A stretch of 64,000 nt of DNA from Nymphaea colorata (taxonomy: Eukaryota > Streptophyta > Magnoliopsida > Nymphaeales > Nymphaeaceae). The stretch covers positions 33,019,706-33,083,705 of the forward strand of contig NC_045139.1 in the NCBI RefSeq assembly GCF_008831285.2, read 5' to 3'. The notes below the pieces were generated by a model that saw only the letters and a program-made list of their open reading frames with translations, ran no database searches and was not told where the DNA came from. Positions 27,354-39,533 of this stretch are shown here, one piece after another; position 1 is the first letter of the stretch; every line of letters starts with the position of its first letter. The position numbers and the translations under genes were made by a program.

Positions 27354-29837
27354 GCCAAAGCTGCGATAAGATTCTGCATGTGTATTGTGACACATTGCAT
27401 TTCCATCATATCTTGTCGTTTTATTTCTTGTTATATCTTAGTATTAAAAAATCCACTGTATACAAATACATGATAAGTTCTACACCTTTTTTCTAGAAAT
27501 AACAGAAAAAATTCTTTTTCCAATGATCAAAGTATGGGGAGATCCATCTCTCTCTCTCTCTCTAAGATTTCAGGTCCCTTTCCTCTCTAAGATCTACCAA
27601 TCCTATGATGGAGGTGATGCCCATGAAAAAAAAAAAAAAGAGGAAAAACCTTCAGTTACGCCAAGCCTTCATTGTAGTGGGCATGAGGGGCATTGCTCCC
27701 CTGACCCCCGTCGACCACACATGGGTAGGACGTTGCTCCCCTGTGCGGCATGGCATCCGGTGGCCATCCTTACCGGATGCCATGACATGAGAGGAGAGGA
27801 TGGGACAACCGGTGGCAGGTGTTGGTTTCTTTTTCCCTCGCCGGCAAGCAGCGGCCGTCGGATGACAGCGAAGGGGAGGAGAGACAGAACCGAGAGAGCT
27901 CCTTTTCCCCTTCTCATGGCATCCGCCGGCCATCCGTGGGAGGAGGGTGGTGGCTGTCGAGCGGCTCGTGGACGCCATGGCAAAGGAAGTCAAGGGACCA
28001 GCGGTAGGCTGTGGGAGAATAAATTAGACTGCATTATAGACCATAGTTGTCTGATCTAAACAAATCGTCCCTAATGTAGGAGCAGAGAAGAAATCTTTTA
28101 TTACGACGGACGAACTACAATTTTAAAATTAAAAAAAAAAAACATTTTTATATAAACTAATTGATTAAAAAAACTGCATGTAAAACTTTTCCTTTGAAGA
28201 CTTGGTTGAGAGAGAAGATAAAAGCAGGGCTTGCATGAAATAAAATGAAAAAAGAAAAAAGAAATTGAAGAATCGCGTTAAAGGAGCTCGACGATCACGT
28301 GCATGTCAAGCACATGAAACTTTTGCTTTTGAGATCCGCTCTCCACTCCAAGCCAACTTACTTACGTGCATGATCGTTCTCCCTTTTCCCTTTCTAAAAA
28401 GTTGCTTTTGAAGGTGGCCATGCTTTGTTCTCACCGGTGGTTCAAACAAATTTTTTTTTTTTAACAGCGGGGAGAAATTTTGATTCTTAAATACATCCCA
28501 AAATGTTTTTCAGAATTATCAAACACCCACTAAGAAAGAGACGAATTTGTTGATTAAAACCTGGTTTTGCTTCAAAAATGGATTTTTGGAATACATTTGG
28601 ATGGCATAAAATGAGAAAATACCAACTTTGTCAAAATCAGGTTTTATAAAGGGGGCTGAAAAACCTAACCCCCCATTATTCATCACTCAATCGTTCAAAC
28701 CAAGCTTTAAGAATCCATTCGAAACTTTAACTTTTATAAAGTAAGTTTAGGTTTTAACTTTTACAAAGTAAGTTTTCATAGAACTGTGAGAATACCAGTC
28801 ATTTGTCCGGCTGGCTAGTCAAAACCCTAAGTAAAAAATACAAATTGTTCAAATCGATATTTTAAACTAAAAAATTGATATCTTTGAAAAAAATAGAAGG
28901 CATAAAAAACATTCCAACCCTTCTCGGTTCCAAATCCTGAATTTTTCATGGTTCTCTCCTTGTATAAAGTATAAAGTCAGTTTTTCATGGTTTATATTTT
29001 TTTTTTCAACACAAAAAGTTGACACCATAAAAATTAGCAAAAAATTGACACCATAAAAATTAGAAATGAAATTCAAGCTGCCATAATAAATAAATTGAAT
29101 TCTTTTTTGCAGCACAAAAAATTAACACCACAAAAATTAAAAACAAAAAATGACTACCCGCCGTCCCAACCATTGCATCAGAAATAAGTAATTTGATTTA
29201 TTTAATGAAATTTTTTTCTCCCATTGAAAAGATGTAGAAGACTTCAAACTTAAATAAAGACGAACCAGAACCAGAACCAGAAAATTTAGACATGTAGAGC
29301 ACGTCTTTCAAATCATGGTTAAAAAGCAGGGGCCTTCGTTTTAAACTATTTAAAGAAAGGACGCAGGTCGTATTCTTTGGTGGGAAAGCGTGGGATGAAA
29401 AATATTCTCAATAACCGAATCCATGCATTCAACATGCATTCAACAGGAATTGAGGTGAAGGAGGGTGAAGCAACTTCTTCTTCTTCATCAATCATCCTCA
29501 CCCTCTTCCCTGATCATCATATTTGCTGATCTTCCTTTTTCTGAATTCAATTGAACACGTTCAAATCTCTCTTCCTCCTCTCATAAAAGAAAAAATGGTA
29601 GAATGTAGAGGTAAACAAAGATCGAATATAATGTTAGAAAGAACATTCAGGATGATTTCATTATAAATTTTCTGGCACACACCATATCTAGTAATCACAA
29701 GCCACACAACCAACCACTGATGATATTCTTCTCTCCCTCATAAGCAATCCAACTACAGAGGAGGAAGACCTGGACTAACAATCCTAACACAAGAAGCAAG
29801 CTCCTAAAGACGCAGCGCTTCTATTGCTGCAACAGAT
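27354..29837. other. Spacer downstream of the PORR gene, with a GC-rich insert
   Basis: After a short AT-rich 3' flank, 27650-28020 becomes strongly GC-rich with overlapping ORFs on both strands that share no recognisable domain. The remaining DNA to 29.8 kb is AT-rich with small tandem repeats (TTGACACCATAAAAATTAG at 29019 and 29045, and a relic near 29123). No gene is supported. Confidence 0.5.
27749..27784. repeat. 13-bp perfect inverted repeat (hairpin)
   Basis: CATGGCATCCGGT at 27749-27761 is followed after 10 nt by ACCGGATGCCATG at 27772-27784. A related word (ATGGCATCCGCCGG) recurs near 27917. It sits within the GC-rich insert. Confidence 0.9.
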
Positions 29838-30487
29838 TCAAGGCAGGTGGAGCAGGCGACGGAGGCTAACGGTGGCGCCGGAATCTACGGCCATGACGCC
29901 GCCAGCGGTGGCTTCAGATCTGCAGCTCGCTTTCTGCTTCACTGAAAACTTGGGCAGAGGCAGGCTGCTTGGAGGAGGAGAAAGCAGGAACAAGGCGGAG
30001 CCCGAGCGCTTCTCCCCGGCAACTCCAATCGATCTGAAAATCCCAACAAGCTCAGTTGGCAGGTCGCTAGGGTCAGGTCCCAATGGACCGGCAGACGGAA
30101 CCAGAAGATCGGTCCGCTTATTCGTGCCCAGAGTCGCTGCTCCACCGGAAAATTCCTGAACTGAGCCACCAGGATTCCTGGTCACGGGCCTCTTCTGCTT
30201 AGCCTTGAGGGCCGGCGATGGCTGGGGAGTCAGCTTTTGGGGGAGGTTGGGGGGAGGGGCAGCAATGGGGGCTTCTTTGAAGGCAGGAGATGGCTGGAAG
30301 CAGAGCGTCTGAGAGAACCAACATCGGGATTGTTGACATTCTCGGTAGAGAACGTCCTCCCGAGTCTATTTTGACGGCTTCCCGTGTCAGTTTTCTTCCT
30401 CTTGGGGTTCAACTTCTTAGGAGAGTTTCTCGTGCTTCTCCGTGAAGAACCGTCTCCCTCTGTCTGGTTCATGACCAATCCTTCCAT
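29838..30487 (-). CDS. PNRC-motif proline/serine-rich protein with apparent frameshift
   Basis: The minus-strand ATG at 30487 opens a frame rich in Ser, Pro, Lys and Arg (MEGLVMNQTEGDGSSRRSTR...SPKKLNPKRKK...RTFSTENVNNP) that stops at 30230 just after a proline-rich stretch. A second frame continues without a break to a TGA at 29838-29840. It carries the plant PNRC-type motif SPPPSSLPLPKF and a C-terminal LRRLLHL, as in plant proteins with a proline-rich nuclear receptor coactivator motif. Both halves look like one protein of about 215 residues. The frames differ by one base, and the join lies in two C runs (six and five C) at about 30240-30260. The cause may be a lost base (mutation or assembly error) or, less likely, an intron. 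Function in plants is unknown to me. Confidence 0.6.
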
Positions 30488-31990
30488 TACGGCGATCTTC
30501 TTGTTATCTCTTTAGAAAAGTACTTCAACAGAAAGTAATTTACAGACTAGTATGTTTACTTCTTCATTTACATATGGAGGAAAAAGAAGGAAGAAAGATT
30601 CTCAATTTCCTTGGAAAAAAAAACAGGAAATGAGAAAGCCCCAAGAGGAGATCAGTGTGGAAGGAGCACCAAGTTCAGCAAGAGAACTCTAAGAAAGAGA
30701 AACAGCCCTTCTATTTCTTTCTTCTGTTACTATTTAGCAAGAAAGAAGGTGCAAAGCTAATGAAAAGAGAAGTAATCCAATTCAAATATCATAAAAAAAT
30801 TAGATACGACCCCCTAATTTCCAGAAAAAACAGGAGGAAAAACAGAAAAATGGATCACTCTAGCTTAAACACAAACTAAAAAATGCCACTCTCTAAAAGA
30901 AAAAAAGGAAAAGGAAACTTGTGATTAGAATAAGGCTTTCGTAACCCTTTCAGATCATGGACTAACAGAAACAAACTAAAGACAAGCCTGAAGTTCATAC
31001 GAACCGAGAAACGCGGAAAACCTGGTTTCTCAGGCGTGATTTCGATCAAGAATCCCTAGAAACCAGTATATTCTGTACAGAAGATTTGAGTTAGTAACAG
31101 GGACAGAAGCCCTCAACTAAACAAGCTACATGGAATTGAAGGAATCCATGAGGATAATGCCACGACAGGATCTAAGAAGTTGAAAACCACAAGAACAGTG
31201 AAAACTCGGGTAGATCTTCAAAAAGACCATCCGACGTCCAGATCCGGAACTCTTTAGCTAGAAACCTAGCTAACCCAAGAGGGAACACAAGAATTTGACG
31301 AATCTCGACGAGATATTTCCGGGATGATCAGGAGGACTAACTCGGTAACTCAGACGCTGATCAAAGATTCAAAAGAACCGATCGAGGAAAAGGACTAAGC
31401 GGAGTGCCAATCTACATAAAACCGAGAAACCATTCTCTCAAATGGCTGGCAGCGACCGAAACTCTGATCCTAACAGAAGAGACGGAGAAAGAGAGGGATG
31501 GGCTTCGACCAGAACGACGAGAGAGCCGACCTCCTTTTATAAAATCTGAGATCCACAAGCCGCCATCTCCATCGCCTTTTTTTACATTATTTTTCTGACA
31601 AAAAAAAGTAAAATAATTTGCCGACCATAAAGTACGAAAGCCTAGACAGTGGCAAAACTGCAGGGCGGCGACCGACAAATCATTCTCCACCGTCCATCCC
31701 CCGCTGGTGACCACCGTTGAATCGAACGCCGGCCGTCCATCGCGGCCCGCTGGCTTCCCGGTGGAGAAGCTCCCCTCCCTGCTCTACGCTCCTTTTTGAG
31801 GCCAATGACGTAAATGCCCTCCAATCAAATGCGGTTCGGGCCGTCTCGCTCAATCCGGTTCAAACATCGGATCGTTCGGCAAAAGAACGATAGAATCGGT
31901 TCCGTTCGCGTTGTATCGGGGTTTTTAATACGAATCGAGTTGCTTTTCTGTGCCAAGTTCGATTAGTTTTTTCTAGGTCAAATAAATTAT
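30488..31990 (-). promoter_or_regulatory. Upstream region of the PNRC-motif gene
   Basis: Mixed composition with a GC-rich, CpG-rich stretch at about 31220-31940, which fits a promoter or first exon region. ORFs here on both strands (for example near 31.4-31.8 kb) have no recognisable motif. The transcription start cannot be fixed. Confidence 0.3.
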
Positions 31991-34367
31991 TGAGAAATAT
32001 GAGTCACGTAGAAAGGGCTTTCTTTTTTTTGGTATATATTATCACACACATCGCAGTCACGGATTTCAAAACTTTAGAAAGTAAGGTTCTCGAATTTTCT
32101 AGTATTGAGAAGAAGAACATCTTATTTATGAAACTTTGGATTTTTGAGTTTTTTTGTGTTGTAAAAAAAAAAGAAAAGAAGACATCGATATGCAAGTTGA
32201 AGTATACGTAATCTAACATCATGAAACATCGAAAGCATCATTAGATCATTCGCCTCAGATAATGGTAGGAAGGGAAGAGGCTTCGGCTTTCACTAAATTG
32301 ATGGGATTAACCTTTTACTCATCAAAAAGGATGAATTTATGCTTAGCTCTTGAATCAAGAGACATTGTGTAAATTGCTTTGAAATGAATATTAAATCTAT
32401 AAAAAAGATAAATAGAAGAACTTAGACTTTTTGAAAGAAGACAAATGAAAGTTTTCCTATTAATGCACCCATACAACATCTCCTTTTCCTTTTTAAAATT
32501 TGAAGCCCCTATTAGAATTTTTTCTCTCTTTCTTTTATGTTTATAAACAGTAAAGAATGGATGCATAGAAGACTTTTGGCAAATGAAACAATTTGTGAGT
32601 GTTACATGAATTTTTCTTAGAATAAATTCATAGACATTTAATTTTTAAGTATATTTATGAGTATGCTCTAATCTGTAAGATATATTTATAAATCACTCAC
32701 AAAATGTTTCAACTACGGAACAACTCCTTAAATTGGACCACCTTACTCAAGAGCCAACGGGCAGCCCAATTATTTTAAACTAGCACTTGAGAAATGAAAC
32801 TATTAAAAAACTTTTAACTTTTGATGATTTGGTAGGACTTATTTTAAATAGTTGTCGCACGAGGTGGTTTTTTGTAATTTAGAAAACTAATTGCAAGCGT
32901 GACCCAGTGAGAAAAAGGAGGAAAACCTAAAGTCATTTTTCTATTTAACAATTCGATGTCCCGTTCGAGTGGTGCTTTTCTAGCGGATTTTGGATCTATA
33001 CTTGTCAAAATATCACGTCTACATATTAGGGAATATTATTGGTTCGGATGTTATTTGATTTAAATTTGGATCCGAATGTGATCAGTGGCATGGATATAGG
33101 TTTTAATCTAATGAACAGTTGTATCCAATGTTGCACAAGGTTTTTTTTTTTTTTTTTTTTGCTGGATCTAGGGGATATTTTTATATGGCATACATATTTT
33201 TGTATTTTAATTATACATAAAATCTGAATTGAGTTTTGCCTTTTGTAGTTTGGACATCTAAATTAAGGTTATTGCAATTTAATTTATTAAATAATATCCA
33301 ATTAATCAAACTCTAGTCAGACCAGCAGGTTGGTAAAAGTTTAGTCGTTAAATTCTCGTGTCCGCTCTGCTACTCTTTTGAATTGCAAATGGCAGATGTA
33401 TAATACTCTAGTTGATGAGTATACTACTTCTTACCCAAGTTCCAGAGCAACTATGGGCTCTGGAGCCCACACTAAGAACATGTCAATTATGTTGTGTGAG
33501 ATCACCACACAGCTCAAGTCTGCGGTTTTGAGGTCTACGTCTTAGGTGTCTGGCCGTTAAGAAAAAGAAAAAGTAAACTAGAAATCACTCTTAAAAGTTT
33601 TTTTTTTTTTTTCAGAATGCTCGCAAACGTGGCCTGATAAGGGCGCACCACCGGCAGCAAAGCACCCTCATTTAACCATGATCCATTTACATCACCATCT
33701 CAACTTATGTCATTGATGAAAACCTTTAATTCAAGGGGGGGGTGGGCAGCAAGGTGATCTGGCTCCTCTAAAAGCTACTGTTTAAATTTTGGAGTGGTCA
33801 CTGTCACATTTTAGTGCGCTCTACTTCTGAACCATAAACACTCTCGAAGCATATTCTATGAACCCGGTGAGGTGGACACAGGAGGGAGGAGGACAGTGGC
33901 CTCCATTAGGGGCAATGGAATGAACCACTCACCCTTCTTTTTAAAAAAAGAAACACATCGATGATAATAACTCAAATCGATAAGCTGAGAGGCCTTTTGC
34001 GGCGTGTTTCTAATTAAAACTATATGAGATATGCTCCGGTATCGGATACCAGAGATGGGTTCTACATGCAAGTTAAGCCGGAAAACAAACAAGAAGGTTT
34101 CGACTCTCGTTCAAGTAGTGGGATTAATCATCATGCTCACCTGAAACAGGCGTTATGTTATAGGTGAGAAGTTGTGGCCAATGAAACCTAAAACCAATCA
34201 TAATAATTAAATAAGGAAATCACTAATGAATTTCCAAAGAGCTAACTATCATTATATTGATTTCTCAGTTAGTTAAAAATAGTAATTAAAAATATTAAAA
34301 AATAATGAATATGGGGACACGTGGCACTCCTGTATCAACCAGAAAAGAAATAGTGGTAGTAGGCACC
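31991..34367. other. Gene-poor AT-rich spacer
   Basis: No coding ORF is recognised. It has poly-T runs (33139-33160, 33597-33612). Near 32260-32310 and 34090-34140 are short stretches resembling a dispersed word, AGGCTTCGGCTTTC / GGTTTCGACTCTCG followed by GGGATTA, also seen near 37.8, 41.48 and 55.95 kb. This is probably a transposon fragment. Confidence 0.5.
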
Positions 34368-34823
34368 GACTTACTGGTTCAGGACGACTAAGACAACACT
34401 ATTTAACATTATTTAAATTAGATAAGTTCCTAATGACTAATTTCGGTCATTAACAATGTTATAATCTAGATGACGTGATCGGCAATTTAGTGCCAACTAA
34501 TCTACATATGGACATGAGATCATTGACAGTGATTGGTTTTATTCTTTTCTGCATAATATTTATTTTGATATTGGTTGCTTAAGGGTATGAAGCTTTGATA
34601 TTAATGGGAAATCAAAAGAAAGATGATGTGTTCATAGAGCATGCCCTAACTAAAAGCTTTAATAATAAAAGACAAAGAGAAGCACTAGAAGGGAAAGAGA
34701 AGAAGGAATGAAATTTGTGACTGTTTAACAATGATAATGACTGGTCTAATGAGATATTTAAATCTTAGGTAGTGCTGTCATAACCTAAAGTCATTAGCTG
34801 CTAATCACATGCAGTCATTTAAT

Positions 34824-34825
<2 letters not shown>

Positions 34826-34919
<94 letters not shown>
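34826..34919. repeat. Compound (CA)n(TA)n microsatellite
   Basis: About 19 CA units followed by about 28 TA units. Copy B has only a short TA tract at the corresponding site (38350-38370). Confidence 0.95.
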
Positions 34920-34921
<2 letters not shown>

Positions 34922-35051
34922 CTGGATGCTGCATACTAAAAGGCAAAAAATTAAAAACTATAGTTACCACGTAATTGTTGGTGACTATTTATGGTGCAAC
35001 TAACAAGTAGCAATGGTTTATAATGTATTTAGTAATGGTTTATTGTGCTTT

Positions 35052-35086
<35 letters not shown>

Positions 35087-35375
35087 TGATGAGTTGTCTC
35101 AAGTGTTGCAAAATTTTGTTTTCTCTTGTACAAACTATGCAGTATGGCACTACGTATGACGGCCATTGTCTCAGCAAGTAAATTGCACACCTGGTTATGC
35201 AAGAAATAGTAGTTTTCATCTTTTTTTTGTCATACTAATGTGTATTAGTTGTGATCAAAACATAATCAGACTGTGTTCGATGTCAAGTTATTTCTCTCTT
35301 TCTCTCTCTATCTCAAGAAATTAAAAAAACAAAAAAAATGGAAAAGACAAACCGACCTATTAACCAATTGACCTG

Positions 35376-35632
35376 TCTCAAGGGGCATAGCGCAATTAGG
35401 TGGCAAGGCTGTCAAAGCATCTGAATTAAGTTTGAATCTCGTGGTTGCTGTCATGTTCTGGTATATTATTTTTCTGGGCTACAAATGGTTGTAAGCACGA
35501 CACCCGAATTGAAAGATGTATTATAAGAACAACCAACCTCGGAAGCAAGCCAAAACCTTGAAAGCACGAGGGTATAGCGTTAAGGGTTTTATGCAAGGGT
35601 GGTTTCCCCTAAATAAACATTAAAAAAAATAG
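35376..35632 (+). mobile_element. tRNA-derived SINE, full-length copy
   Basis: It begins TCTCAAGGGGCATAGCGC. A pol III A-box-like TAGCGCAATTAGGTGG lies at 35388-35403 and a B-box-like GTTTGAATCTC at 35430-35440, with tRNA-like spacing. The 3' end runs into TAAACATTAAAAAAAATAG. TTGACCTG directly before it (35368-35375) is repeated after the tail (35633-35640), a likely target-site duplication. A second copy is at about 39394. No autonomous partner is present. Confidence 0.8.
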
Positions 35633-36158
35633 TTGACCTGACTTTTAGCCAAAGGAAAAAAATGACCAATTGGATCATACTATCGAGCATGATGATATGC
35701 AAAGTTGAAGAGATTTTTCGCATCTAATTGTGATTGTGCATCATAACTATTAGTATTTGGCATCAATTAATGCATTGAGATGGCTTATGCATTCGGTAGA
35801 AGCCAGATATCATGCTTCATTCTCCTAAAAACATATGATTCCTAATATAATACGTAGGAAATGAGTTAAATATCTCTCTTTCAAATGACTCAGTGATCCT
35901 AGTGTAAGGGAGTTGGTTGTGAAAAGAAAAAAAATGAGAAGAGAGAGAGAGAGAGAGAAAGAAGGGTAAATTAAAAAGTATTTGTAGAATTAGAAATTTT
36001 TAGCTACGGAACACTAATACCCATGTAAGTAATCATTAAGATGAGAATAAGCAAATTTATGTGGCTGGTATGTGCAATCTTGTCTCTGCCACAGAGAAGA
36101 GAAGAAGAATAATTCATGGACTTGATAAAGCTCCTTCATTATTAGTTGGCCTTGTATT

Positions 36159-36332
36159 CAGGGCAGAGCCGAATTATAGTTTCAAATTTTGATAAGGGCC
36201 GAAATATCATTTTTTACATTTTTATATAAAATAAATATTTTTTTAAAAAACTTTACATATAACATTTTAAAAAAGTTGTTTTTGAATGGGGGGGATGGGG
36301 TGCCGGGCCAAGCCCCCCTGGCTCCGCCGCTG
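36159..36332 (-). mobile_element. hAT-like MITE, copy 1
   Basis: The terminal inverted repeats are CAGGGCAGAGCC at 36159-36170 and GGCTCCGCCGCTG ending at 36332. The flanks CTTGTATT and TTTGTATC share TTGTAT at the same offset, consistent with an aged 8-bp hAT target duplication. The interior is AT-rich and noncoding. It is in opposite orientation to copies 2 and 3. Confidence 0.75.
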
Positions 36333-37235
36333 TTTGTATCTCAAAGGTTCTGTTTGATCACATCAGTTTCAGGCGTGGAAAGTTCTTGTCATGTACTGTT
36401 TTTTACCGTGTTTGTATTAATTGAGGGGAACATACAAGGTGTTTGGCTTTTTCTATGGCACCCCATGGGCGCAACAAAAAATTTGGAGAAAATATCCATC
36501 TTCGACGGGAGTGGTGCTCAATTGTTAACATTTTTTACAATAAACTCATGTAGCCTTGAGAGCCATAGCATAGATGCTTGCCTTGAGTGTCGTGCTGATG
36601 ATGCGTGACATGTATGACATTTGAGTTGAAAGGTGTATTGTACGGTTATCAAAGTTTCAAAGGAATAACTTTGTTGTCATGGAGTGCCAAGCCTATGTAT
36701 ATACACTGATTACAAAAACTGTAATGAATTTCATCTGCAAAATAATAGATATATATAATATATAAAAGAAGCGTCAATGTACCAAAATTTAAGAACTTTA
36801 GTGCATCTGTTCTATTATAGATAGCTGGTCACAGGCACCAAGTTATGAACCTCACCGTGACTTCCTGCGAAGATAAAACTAAGGGTACATCAAATCTTCC
36901 ACTACGTTTTGCCTATTTTTTTGTCAATTAACACTCAAAAAAATTATTACTGACAGTCAAAAAAAAAAAAAAAACCGTCAGTAATTCTACCGAGAGACTA
37001 AAGTCTTTGCCAGTAAATCATGTTTTCTTATCGACAGAAACCTTCTTATCAGAAATATTTCATTTTTACTTGTGGAAACCTTTCTCGTCAGAAATATTTC
37101 ATTTTTTATATAAATGAATCAACTTCAGAATTAAATTTTGTATCAAGAAGTCTTATGATAACATGCCTAAACATTCGACAATAATTAAGAGACAGAGAAA
37201 GAGAGAGAAAAAAAAGAAAATTATCTACTAAGGTT

Positions 37236-37350
37236 GCATTATCTATTTAAAATTTATATGTAAATTTTAAAAATTTTAGTTTAATTTATATAAAAATTTT
37301 GAAAAATTATATTTGGATTCCTATTAAAATTTAAAAACTATAGGTATTAC
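37236..37350 (+). mobile_element. Core fragment of the same MITE, copy 4
   Basis: TTATATGTAAATTTTAAAAA, then TTTTAGTTTAATTTATATAA, then AAATTTAAAAACTATAGG. These follow the interior of copy 3 in order. Both GC-rich ends are missing. Confidence 0.55.
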
Positions 37351-37939
37351 TTTTTTTTTCTCTCTCTCTCGCTTTCGACCTCAATCCTAATTGATCGTTC
37401 TATGAACAGTAGTCATTTTCAAATAGTTATCAAATATATCAGCCCCGACCGAACTCATGCATGTCTTCTCAACTACGCACTTAATTAATCTTACTTACTG
37501 CCTTAGTTTCAATTAGCTTTTAATCGTTTCTCTTTTTCTTGTGGGCAACTTCTAAATCAGTCGTTTTCAAACCAAACTTCCATGCATCGTCTGTGTTATA
37601 TTTATTTCTCAATAAAGAACAATAATTAAAGTACTAAAAAAATTAAAATAATAAAATAATGTTGAAGCACAATGATGACTTAAGCAATCGGGTCGGCTCG
37701 ATCCGTCGGTCTAGTTCTATATACAAGTTGAAGCACGTTGATGTCTCATCATGTGACACGCTGATATCTCGCCATGTAGTACCGACACAAATCTGGACCC
37801 TAAGGACAAGAGGAAGGAGGAGGGCTTCGGCTCTCGCTTAGAAGCTGGGATTAGCCCTCTCACTTATCCGGAAAAAGTCGTGGGAACCAAAAATATCTAG
37901 AATAAAGGAAATGAGATATTAAAGTTAAGCACAATGATG

Positions 37940-38926
37940 ACTTAAGCAAGCTTAATATTATTTAAATTAAATAAGTTTCTAGAGACTAGTACCGGTCATT
38001 TAAAATGTTATAATCCAGATGACGTGATCGGCAATTTAGTGTCAACTAATCGACGTATGTAAATCAGATCGTTGACGGTGATTTTGGTTTTATAATTTTC
38101 TGCGTGTTTATTTTGATATCGGTTGCCTAAGGGCCTGAAGCTTTGATATTTATGGGAAAGCTGATGATGTATTCATAGCGCTTCTACAAAGACTTTGATA
38201 TTAAAAGACAAAGGAAGCACTAGAAGGGAAAAGGAGGAAGGAATGAAATTTGTGACTGTTTAACAATGATAATGACTGGTCGAATGAGATATTTAAATGT
38301 TAGGTGCAAGGTATTGTCATAACCTAAAAAATGTATTAAGCACAAACATATTATATATATATATATATAGTCAGTACTGCATGTTGCTAGCTAGAAGACT
38401 AAAAATTAAACAACAATCTCTAAAACTACTAGTTATGATGTTATTATAAGTGAATGTTTATGGTTCATCTACCAAGTAGCAATCATTCATGATGTATTTA
38501 GTAATGGTTTATAATGTTTTTAGTTATAAAATTTTTAAGTTTTTAACCATCTGGCAACATCTGGTATTCTCTTGCACATACGGTGCGGTGTGGCACTACG
38601 TATGAGTTATAAATAAATTGGCAACGATCTTGTGATGACTTTGTTATTGGAATTAAGTTAGATAATTGACTGTTAATCCACGGCCATTGTCCGAGAAACT
38701 AAATTGTTGCAGATCTAGTTTTTGCCGTACTAATATGTATTAGATGTGATCAGCACATAATCAAACTGTGTTAGATGTCAAGATCTCTCTCTTTCTCTCT
38801 CTATCTCAAGAAAGAAGAAAACAAAAAAATAAAAGTGAAGAAAGATCTAATCTTAAACATCCACCATGTTGGATAGATGTAGATTAGATGGTTGGGATAA
38901 TTTTAAAAAACTAGATTCATCATTCA

Positions 38927-38957
<31 letters not shown>

Positions 38958-39190
38958 AACACAATCATCGAATGAACAGAAAGACTCAACAAAACTGAGG
39001 TCACAGGTATGATGCTATGAACCTCACTCTAGCTCCTTGGGAAGATAAACTGAAAAGAGAAAAGCATTGTTTAAGTCGAAACTTTTGTTGGAAAATTAAC
39101 TTGACAACTAAATTTTGTACTGAGAAATTTTACGAAAACTCCCCTAAAGATTGAACAATAAAAAAAACTGAAGCTCACCATTGACCTTTC
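37940..39190. repeat. Segmental duplication, copy B
   Basis: The shorter partner of copy A, direct orientation, about 3.57 kb downstream. It lacks the SINE and MITE-bearing 1.5 kb of copy A, and its microsatellites differ in length. Noncoding. Confidence 0.85.
38930..38954. repeat. (AT)n microsatellite
   Basis: About 12 AT units in segmental duplication copy B. Confidence 0.95.
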
Positions 39191-39393
39191 CCATCATCTA
39201 TCGATTAAGGTCGCATTTCTACAGATGTCTTCCCATTCCTTTCATTGATGAAAGAAAGAAGGAAAGCATCTCTACACGAAAAATAAGAACAGCATATGTT
39301 TCCTACCAAATCAACTGCAAAAATTTACCATTTCGATCTTCCAAAATTGACATTAAAATATACCCAATTTGGTGAATATTCATACAAGTTACC

Positions 39394-39530
39394 TCACTCA
39401 AGGGACATAACATACCTGGTCGGCTTGAGTGTTGTGGTGACAACATATACTCGGTTTAATTTTCATTGGCGGTATTTTTATGAACTACAAGCAAACGGTA
39501 GTATGCATGACACTCGAGTTGAATGACCAA
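39394..39530 (+). mobile_element. tRNA-derived SINE, second (truncated) copy
   Basis: Collinear with the 35376 element: ACTCAAGGGACATAACATAC, a degenerate B box (CGGTTTAATTTTC), then TTTTTATGAACTACAAGCAA and ATGACACTCGAGTTGAATGA matching the first copy's GGGCTACAAATGGTTGTAAG and ACGACACCCGAATTGAAAGA. The 3' third is missing, and MITE copy 2 begins within a few bases. Confidence 0.7.
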
Positions 39531-39533
39531 TGT

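Larger units (their letters stand above)
34368..37210. repeat. Segmental duplication, copy A
   Basis: From about 34391 the sequence matches copy B (about 37956-39180) collinearly. Shared landmarks are GATGACGTGATCGGCAATTT (near 34471 and 38019), GGAATGAAATTTGTGACTGT (near 34705 and 38240), GTATTTAGTAATGGTTTAT (near 35024 and 38490), GGCACTACGTATGA (near 35145 and 38591), then TCTCTCTATCTCAAGAAA (near 35302 and 38799). The match resumes at about 36830 (ATGAACCTCAC) after a 1.5-kb stretch absent from copy B that holds a SINE and a MITE. Confidence 0.85.

Noticed and set aside
27523-28059. A 178-codon GC-rich ORF after the PORR gene.
   Set aside because: It starts in a (CT)n and poly-A tract, has no recognisable domain, and equally long ORFs exist on the opposite strand.
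35376-35450. A functional tRNA gene.
   Set aside because: The A and B boxes are degenerate and no acceptor stem or anticodon arm can be drawn; the downstream tail and target duplication identify a SINE.
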